A stretch of DNA of 9,757 nt from Candidatus Gastranaerophilales bacterium. Lineage in GTDB: Bacteria > Cyanobacteriota > Vampirovibrionia > Gastranaerophilales > Gastranaerophilaceae. Made by a program: the position numbers and the translations under genes. The notes under the pieces are model-generated. The model searched no databases, was not told the DNA's origin, and saw only the letters and a list, made by a program, of their open reading frames with translations. The stretch lies in assembly GCA_910587175.1 (NCBI GenBank), contig CAJULH010000058.1, positions 1-9,757 on the forward strand, given 5' to 3'. Positions 5,586-9,757 of the stretch are shown here, one piece after another (positions within the stretch are counted from its first letter, which is position 1; each line of letters opens with the position of its first letter).

Positions 5586-7310
5586 TTAGCGGGATATGCA
5601 GCCTGCATCCCTGCTGTCAATTTTTCCGTCAAAATTATTGTCCAGCCCGTCATAGCAAGAGTTTCCACTCTCAAAACTTTCAGCTCTCACAAAGGTTTTT
5701 AAATATTTATCACCAATTGAATCATATAAATTTACAAAATATTTCCTGTAAAAGCCTGCAATATCAGGACTTTTAAACACTAATATATTTTCATCATTCT
5801 TTTTCATACCGGAATTTGAAAAATTTGCACTGCCTGTTATAAAATACTCACCATCTATCACCATATTTTTCTCATGGTCTTTCCCGCCCCAGTTTTCAAC
5901 CTTTACAGGCACCTTGGATATCCTTAAATATTTTACTTTCTCTTTCATAGAGTTTGCACCGACAGCATCATAAATAATTCTTACATCCACCCCGCGCCTT
6001 TTTGCATCTATGAGTGCTTCTATAATATCTTTGTTTGTAAGATAAAATATGCTCACATAAATTTCCCGCTTTGCCCTTTGTATTAAAGGTAAAATTGCAT
6101 TATTCAAAGGATTTCCCGCAGGCGAAAAATAAATATCCAATACCGCATTTGAATTTAATTGCAGATTTTGAACGCTGAAATCCTGCTTTAAACCTTGAAA
6201 TTTACCGTTATACATCTGCTCAAATTCCCGCCCGTAGACATTTGCAACGCGGATATCATTTATTAAAACAGACGTATTAGCATTATAGCCGCCACTTCCG
6301 GTGGTGGTGATATTCATCGTTCCTGTAAAAACCCTGCTGTTGTCGAAAATAAAAAATTTATTATGCATATTTGAATTTTTCATATCCGAAATAACATTAA
6401 AATTTTCCTTCAGTTTTTTAGTATCAGCGTAAACGTACGTACCGTCAGCTTTTGAATCTACGACCCCTCTTATTTTCACCCCTCTTTTTTTGGCATCAAC
6501 CAAAGCGGAGAAAATTTCATTCTGCCTGTCTAAACCATAAATTGCAAAATCTATACTCTCCTTTGAATCTTTAATATTTTGCAATAAAATACTGCAAGCT
6601 TTAGTCCTGCAAGAGTTTGATGGCATTTTATAAGAATTTGGATTATTTAAAAAAATTGCAACGTTACCGATTGTAAGAGCAGGAGATTCACTGTAGACTT
6701 TCGTTAAAGGCATATGCTTACGTGCAAAATTCTGTTTTGACTGGTTTTTAGAAAATGTTAACGATTTTTTTCTGCAACGTTTTGGATTGCATAATTTGGC
6801 GTTTTCCTTTATCTTTAAAGGATTTTCAAGGAAAAAATAAGGGTTAAATGCATCCCCCTGACGCGCTGCTCCAAACCCTTCTTCTATAAGGGTTTTAGCA
6901 AAATCTTCACCGTTGAATTCAACTACAGCAAGGCTATATAGGCATTTCTCACCTCTTTTTTTGCAACGTAATTCGTTTTCATTTTTCAGAATGATTTTCT
7001 TGCCTAAAATTTTTGAAATTGTATATTTTTTTGCTTCTTCCCCAAGAAAAAGTGCCTCATCTTCAGTAATATCAAAGGTTTTAGCATATTTCTGCACATC
7101 TTTTGAATATTTTGGAGGAAAAGTTTCAACATTTTTCAAACAAAAAAGCTCATCATCATCTTTTTTGCCGTTTGAATTTAAATCTATGTAAAATTTATCC
7201 CCTTCAATGACTTCCAGAACTTTGTATTCTTTTTTGCCCTTTAGCTCGAAACCGAGAAAGAGCAGCAAAGACAATATTATTACCAGAACAGCACTGATTT
7301 TTCTTCTCAT
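5586..7310 (-). CDS. Exported SNase-like / phospholipase D-like protein with calcium loops
   Basis: Taken from the ATG at 7310, the protein is 574 residues; a TTG at 7319 would add three. It has a basic start (MRRK) and a hydrophobic signal or anchor to about residue 21. A thermonuclease-like domain spans about 28-150 ('YKVLEVIEGDKFYIDL', 'LIEEGFGAARQ'). Two PLD half-domains follow, with HKD motifs H316-x-K318-x4-D323 and H479-x-K481-x4-D486; each is backed by TGTMN or TGSAN. EF-hand-like loops sit at 43-54, inside the SNase region, and at 557-568, the latter flanked by C552 and C571. The SNase catalytic positions look degenerate: the usual R-L-x-G-x-D-T stretch reads CLKNVET. The paired PLD motifs look intact, so a phosphodiesterase acting on nucleic acid or lipid is likely, outside the cytoplasm. 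Four closely paired cysteine sets fit an oxidising location. Confidence 0.85.
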   Translation of the reverse strand: MRRKISAVLVIILSLLLFLGFELKGKKEYKVLEVIEGDKFYIDLNSNGKKDDDELFCLKNVETFPPKYSKDVQKYAKTFDITEDEALFLGEEAKKYTISKILGKKIILKNENELRCKKRGEKCLYSLAVVEFNGEDFAKTLIEEGFGAARQGDAFNPYFFLENPLKIKENAKLCNPKRCRKKSLTFSKNQSKQNFARKHMPLTKVYSESPALTIGNVAIFLNNPNSYKMPSNSCRTKACSILLQNIKDSKESIDFAIYGLDRQNEIFSALVDAKKRGVKIRGVVDSKADGTYVYADTKKLKENFNVISDMKNSNMHNKFFIFDNSRVFTGTMNITTTGSGGYNANTSVLINDIRVANVYGREFEQMYNGKFQGLKQDFSVQNLQLNSNAVLDIYFSPAGNPLNNAILPLIQRAKREIYVSIFYLTNKDIIEALIDAKRRGVDVRIIYDAVGANSMKEKVKYLRISKVPVKVENWGGKDHEKNMVIDGEYFITGSANFSNSGMKKNDENILVFKSPDIAGFYRKYFVNLYDSIGDKYLKTFVRAESFESGNSCYDGLDNNFDGKIDSRDAGCISR

Positions 7311-7383
7311 ATAACCCAATTATAAAAGAATCATAAGTTCCAGAAAAGTCAGTTTTGTTTGTAATATTTAAATTAGAACGCAA

Positions 7384-7412
7384 AACATACGCTAAATAAG
7401 GATTTTTAGCAA
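7384..7412 (-). promoter_or_regulatory. Candidate promoter for the SNase/PLD gene
   Basis: On the minus strand, TTGCTA (7407-7412) and TATGTT (7384-7389) are 17 bases apart. The match is moderate. A second -10-like TATAAT lies at 7319-7324 but has no good -35 partner; using it would leave almost no leader before the ATG at 7310. The two candidates cannot be separated from sequence alone. Confidence 0.3.
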
Positions 7413-7441
7413 TTTTAACCTTTTATTTAACAATATTTATG

Positions 7442-9346
7442 CTATTCATATTTTTTATCAATTCTTTCAAGTTCGTCTAAAACCCTGTCGTGTCCTGAGA
7501 TTTGAACTTCTTTATCGGCTTCTTCTTTGCTTAAAGCACCTTGGGCTCTTAAATATTTACCCAAGAATTCAAGTTTTTCATACAATGCAGGATTTTCTTT
7601 TGCAGCACCGGTCTTTTTCATCCTGGCAGCAATAGTTTCAGGGTAATTAAAACCGTTGCCCCTTTGTAATTCTCTGTGGAATTCTTTTTCAAAATCGTCT
7701 GTAAGCCTGTCCCTAAAGCGCTCTTTTTCGTCTACACTATGGTCATTTATAAATTCTTTTTTACCAAGTACATCCATAAAATAGAAAAATCTTCTTTTTG
7801 CAAGAAATAACTCTTCCATTTTTGCCTTCACCCAGTTTTTCGGGTTTTTTAACCAGCTTTTTTTAACATCAAGCTCGTCTGCAAGCACCGGTATGGATTT
7901 ATCCTTTAATGTTTTTAATTTTTCATCATCGTCATTTTCAGCCATCATACGCAAAGTCCAGTTATCATGATTTTCAGTACCGAAAATAAATTCATTATCT
8001 TTTAAACCGAGTACTTCCTTTAAAAATTTTACAGAACCCCAGCCAAGACCATCTGAATGCTGATAAGTGCTCGTATACATGATGTTTTTACCAAGAAGCC
8101 CTGTTTGTTTTACTGATTTTTCCTTCCAATCCATAATATAGCTAGTGTCGCCGTCACCTTCATACATTATTTTGGACATATCAAAATCTTCACCTTTAAT
8201 TTCCTTTACAATATCTTCAATAAAATCAGCCACTATACCTTTGTTGTCATATACTTCATACACTTTAGAATAGTCAAATTCCCCGTTTTTATCTTTTTTA
8301 AATGTCCTAAAACTGTCATATGATACACCAACATCAAGCCTTAACCCATCGGCAACTCTTAAATTAAGTTCCAGCTTGTGTTTCAGGAGATTATAAAGTT
8401 CACTCTCTTTATTTGTTACATCCTCATATTTAGGAAGGAAGAAGCCATACCCGGCTGTAAGATTATGGTTAAATGCATCCGGAAATGCCCAGTATTCTTC
8501 AGGAGAAAAGCCTATTGCAACATCATTTACAACATCGACATTCATTTTGTTGAAATTTTCTTTTGCCTCAAGTTTGTCTTTAAAAGCCAAAAATTGCCTG
8601 AATTTAAAGAATTCAATTTCATCCTTATATTTTTCTTTGTATTCTTCAAATTTCTGCTGTTTTTCCGGGCTTTGTGCAAAATTTTCAAACAAATCAGGCT
8701 CGTCTTCATGGATAAAAGGATACAAAGCAATTCTGTCATAATCCCTTGATACAGGATCATTTTTGTACTGTTCAAATTCAATATTAAGTTTATCATCAGG
8801 TGAAGAATGGTGTTTTTTAAAATTGTCATACGCTTTTCTTAAAGGCTTTAAAATGGGATATTCCATATCTGTGCCAATTTCATTTTCATAGTTAGCCTTG
8901 TTTTTTGCAATCCTTGTCCTCTTATTACTTTCAACCAGTTCTTTAATATCTGCTTTGTCAAGCAAGGATCCGTATTTTGGAGTTGTCAGTTTTGAAAAAT
9001 TAATCTGGTCTTCGCCTATTGTAATTGCAGACCTGTTGTATGGGCAGTAAAAATGATTGGCGTGTCTTATTTCTCTTCCAAACGGATAATCTTTTATTGC
9101 ATTAAGCCCGGTGTATGGCTTTAGCGTTGAAATAATATTTAAAGCCTCATCGCTGTTTAATTTTCCGCGACCGGTATCTTCGTTTTCATTTCTATAGAAA
9201 CTAAATGACGGTATATCAAACATTGTATAGTCATCTTCAAGTCCGATTGCGTCTTTTCCTTCCGTGCACAATTTTGATAACATATCAACACCTTTAGATG
9301 AGCATGCCTTGCCAAAATGCACACTATGCTGCAAATTTACTCTCAT
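7442..9346 (-). CDS. malQ: Divergent GH77 4-alpha-glucanotransferase-like enzyme
   Basis: A 634-residue cytoplasmic protein from the ATG at 9346, preceded by a strong AGGAAGGT ribosome-binding site; in-frame upstream codons reach 9451 but are not needed. The family call rests on several MalQ-like landmarks in order: 'HFYCPYNRSAITIG' (98-111, like the SPYxxxSxxA motif), 'FFKFRQFLAFKDKL' (246-259), 'VVNDVAIGFSPEEYWAFPDAF' region (272-292, like the IGDxPIxVAxDSADVWA motif), 'GLRLD' with D338 as candidate nucleophile, E396 in 'MYEGD' as acid/base, 'ENHDN' with D461 as the third carboxylate, and 'FFYFMDVLG' (520-528). GH77 enzymes transfer alpha-1,4-glucan segments in maltodextrin and glycogen metabolism. 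Overall similarity is low and the usual WGNPLY segment is absent, so substrate preference may differ. The gene is divergent from rplS and no other sugar gene is adjacent. Confidence 0.75.
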   Translation of the reverse strand: MRVNLQHSVHFGKACSSKGVDMLSKLCTEGKDAIGLEDDYTMFDIPSFSFYRNENEDTGRGKLNSDEALNIISTLKPYTGLNAIKDYPFGREIRHANHFYCPYNRSAITIGEDQINFSKLTTPKYGSLLDKADIKELVESNKRTRIAKNKANYENEIGTDMEYPILKPLRKAYDNFKKHHSSPDDKLNIEFEQYKNDPVSRDYDRIALYPFIHEDEPDLFENFAQSPEKQQKFEEYKEKYKDEIEFFKFRQFLAFKDKLEAKENFNKMNVDVVNDVAIGFSPEEYWAFPDAFNHNLTAGYGFFLPKYEDVTNKESELYNLLKHKLELNLRVADGLRLDVGVSYDSFRTFKKDKNGEFDYSKVYEVYDNKGIVADFIEDIVKEIKGEDFDMSKIMYEGDGDTSYIMDWKEKSVKQTGLLGKNIMYTSTYQHSDGLGWGSVKFLKEVLGLKDNEFIFGTENHDNWTLRMMAENDDDEKLKTLKDKSIPVLADELDVKKSWLKNPKNWVKAKMEELFLAKRRFFYFMDVLGKKEFINDHSVDEKERFRDRLTDDFEKEFHRELQRGNGFNYPETIAARMKKTGAAKENPALYEKLEFLGKYLRAQGALSKEEADKEVQISGHDRVLDELERIDKKYE

Positions 9347-9356
9347 AATAATATTT

Positions 9357-9364
9357 ACCTTCCT
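9357..9364 (-). promoter_or_regulatory. Ribosome-binding site fixing the GH77 start
   Basis: AGGAAGGT on the minus strand ends 10 bases before the ATG at 9346. It is the strongest Shine-Dalgarno match in the window. It argues for a protein starting MRVNLQ rather than at the upstream in-frame start near 9451, whose extra 35 residues look like translated untranslated region. Confidence 0.7.
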
Positions 9365-9377
9365 AACACACGAGCAT

Positions 9378-9397
9378 ATGCTTTTATATTTAAGCAT
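9378..9397. repeat. Inverted repeat in the GH77 leader
   Basis: Arms ATGCTT (9378-9383) and AAGCAT (9392-9397) flank an 8-base AT loop. It overlaps the predicted transcription start of the GH77 gene and lies upstream of its ribosome-binding site. It could be an operator half-site pair or a leader hairpin; nothing in the sequence decides between them. Confidence 0.3.
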
Positions 9398-9400
9398 GAT

Positions 9401-9430
9401 ATTAAAACCCGTGAAAAAAAATTTTTGCAA
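9401..9430 (-). promoter_or_regulatory. Candidate promoter for the GH77 gene
   Basis: On the minus strand, TTGCAA (9425-9430) is followed after 18 bases by TTTAAT (9401-9406). Transcription would begin near 9394, giving a leader of about 48 bases that ends in the strong ribosome-binding site. The spacer carries a long T run and ends in CGGGT, the same element at the same distance from TTGCAA as in the envelope-operon promoter. Confidence 0.45.
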
Positions 9431-9456
9431 GAAAATAATATTTTGTAACAAAGGGC

Positions 9457-9507
9457 TTGAATATTAATAATGTTTAATATATCATCATTTGTACAATAGA
9501 TTATAAT
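9457..9507 (+). promoter_or_regulatory. Promoter region of rplS
   Basis: Two plus-strand options overlap here. TTGAAT (9457-9462) pairs with TATCAT (9480-9485) at 17 bases. A perfect TATAAT at 9502-9507 lacks a recognisable -35. Either would give a short leader (about 43 or 20 bases) to the rplS ATG, which has AAAGG (9523 region) as its ribosome-binding site. rplS therefore seems to be transcribed from its own promoter rather than from an rpsP-rimM-trmD operon. Confidence 0.4.
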
Positions 9508-9534
9508 TATTTAAACTAGGAAAAGGTAAATAAA

Positions 9535-9757
9535 ATGAACCCTATCATCAGCGAATTAGAAAAAGAATATACGCAAAAAGAAATGCCTGAAACAAACCCG
9601 GGCGATACTGTTAAGGTTTTTGTAAGAATCATTGAAGGCAACAAAGAAAGAACACAGGCTTTTGAAGGTACTGTTATTAAAAAGCATGGTTCCGGCATAA
9701 AAAAAACAATCACCGTAAGAAAAATTTTCCAAGGTGTTGGTGTAGAAAGAGTTTTCG
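9535..9757 (+). CDS. rplS: 50S ribosomal protein L19 (3' end outside the window)
   Basis: The first 74 residues of L19 are present; the family is usually about 115-120 residues, so roughly a third is cut off. Diagnostic stretches are the early PGDTVKV segment (residues 22-28), 'RIIEGNKERTQAFEGTVI' (31-48) and the 'TVRKIFQGVGVERVF' run at 60-74, which is nearly invariant in the family. L19 sits at the 30S-50S interface of the ribosome. The ATG at 9535 follows an AAAAGG ribosome-binding site. It is divergently oriented to the GH77 gene with a 188-base gap that holds both promoters. Nothing is unusual about the visible sequence. Confidence 0.97.
   Translation, partial: MNPIISELEKEYTQKEMPETNPGDTVKVFVRIIEGNKERTQAFEGTVIKKHGSGIKKTITVRKIFQGVGVERVF

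Noticed and set aside
5456..5674. A 72-codon minus-strand frame overlapping the end of the SNase/PLD gene
   Set aside because: It overlaps the conserved calcium-loop tail of the real gene, spans the operon promoter and shows no recognisable protein features.
7391..7410. GCTAAA/TTTAGC hairpin as a terminator for the GH77 gene
   Set aside because: The stem is only six mostly A-T pairs, is not followed by a T run and overlaps a candidate -35 box.
8378..8749. Plus- and minus-strand frames within the GH77 gene
   Set aside because: They lie wholly inside the GH77 coding region and have low-complexity Phe/Ile/Lys composition.
9347..9451. 35 extra N-terminal codons for the GH77 protein
   Set aside because: A strong AGGAAGGT lies just before the ATG at 9346, and the upstream codons cover the predicted promoter and an inverted repeat.
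1..9757. CRISPR array, insertion sequence, tRNA/rRNA, toxin-antitoxin or phage-defence module
   Set aside because: I saw no regularly spaced repeats, transposase-like protein, cloverleaf or defence-gene pair; the PLD protein carries an export signal and sits by envelope genes, which argues against a cytoplasmic defence effector.

Overview
The window is AT-rich bacterial DNA with densely packed genes. It contains outer-membrane biogenesis machinery (an OstA/LptD-like protein), a lipoprotein and a secreted M23 peptidase, so the host has a Gram-negative type envelope. Gene styles here resemble the non-photosynthetic gut cyanobacterial lineage (Melainabacteria / Gastranaerophilales). These include a very divergent GH77 enzyme starting with a short N-terminal 'VHFG' stretch, and an LptD-like barrel of the shorter cyanobacterial kind. 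That placement is an inference from memory, not a search result. Other low-GC diderm lineages cannot be excluded.

Layout. (1) Positions 2-2090, plus strand: a tightly packed three-gene run of a TPR-repeat protein (5' end cut by the window), a small lipoprotein whose TTG start overlaps the TPR gene, and a YkgJ-type cysteine-cluster protein that starts directly after the lipoprotein stop. (2) Positions 2091-2143: a short convergent junction holding an imperfect inverted repeat. (3) Positions 2144-5469, minus strand: an envelope operon read as a 35-residue membrane peptide, then an M23 (LytM) peptidase with a long coiled coil, then an OstA/LptD-like outer-membrane protein. A good sigma70-type promoter precedes it at 5515-5543. 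(4) Positions 5586-7310, minus strand: a secreted or membrane-anchored protein joining a thermonuclease (SNase)-like domain, two phospholipase D HKD motifs and two EF-hand-like calcium loops. (5) Positions 7442-9346, minus strand: a divergent GH77 4-alpha-glucanotransferase-like enzyme. (6) Positions 9535-9757, plus strand: the start of rplS (ribosomal protein L19), cut by the window end and divergent from the GH77 gene.

How they fit together. The minus-strand block is mostly envelope work: peptidoglycan cleavage (M23) and assembly of the outer leaflet (LptD-like), with an extracytoplasmic nuclease or phospholipase-like protein upstream. The TPR/lipoprotein/YkgJ trio may be a second envelope-associated unit, but its job is unknown. 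The GH77 and rplS genes are metabolic and housekeeping.

No tRNA, rRNA, CRISPR array, insertion sequence or classical defence system was seen. The least ordinary items are the SNase-PLD-calcium-loop protein, the unlisted 35-residue membrane peptide, the divergent GH77 and two promoters that share an unusual spacer. No stretch over 300 bases lacks a gene; the largest gap is 9347-9534.
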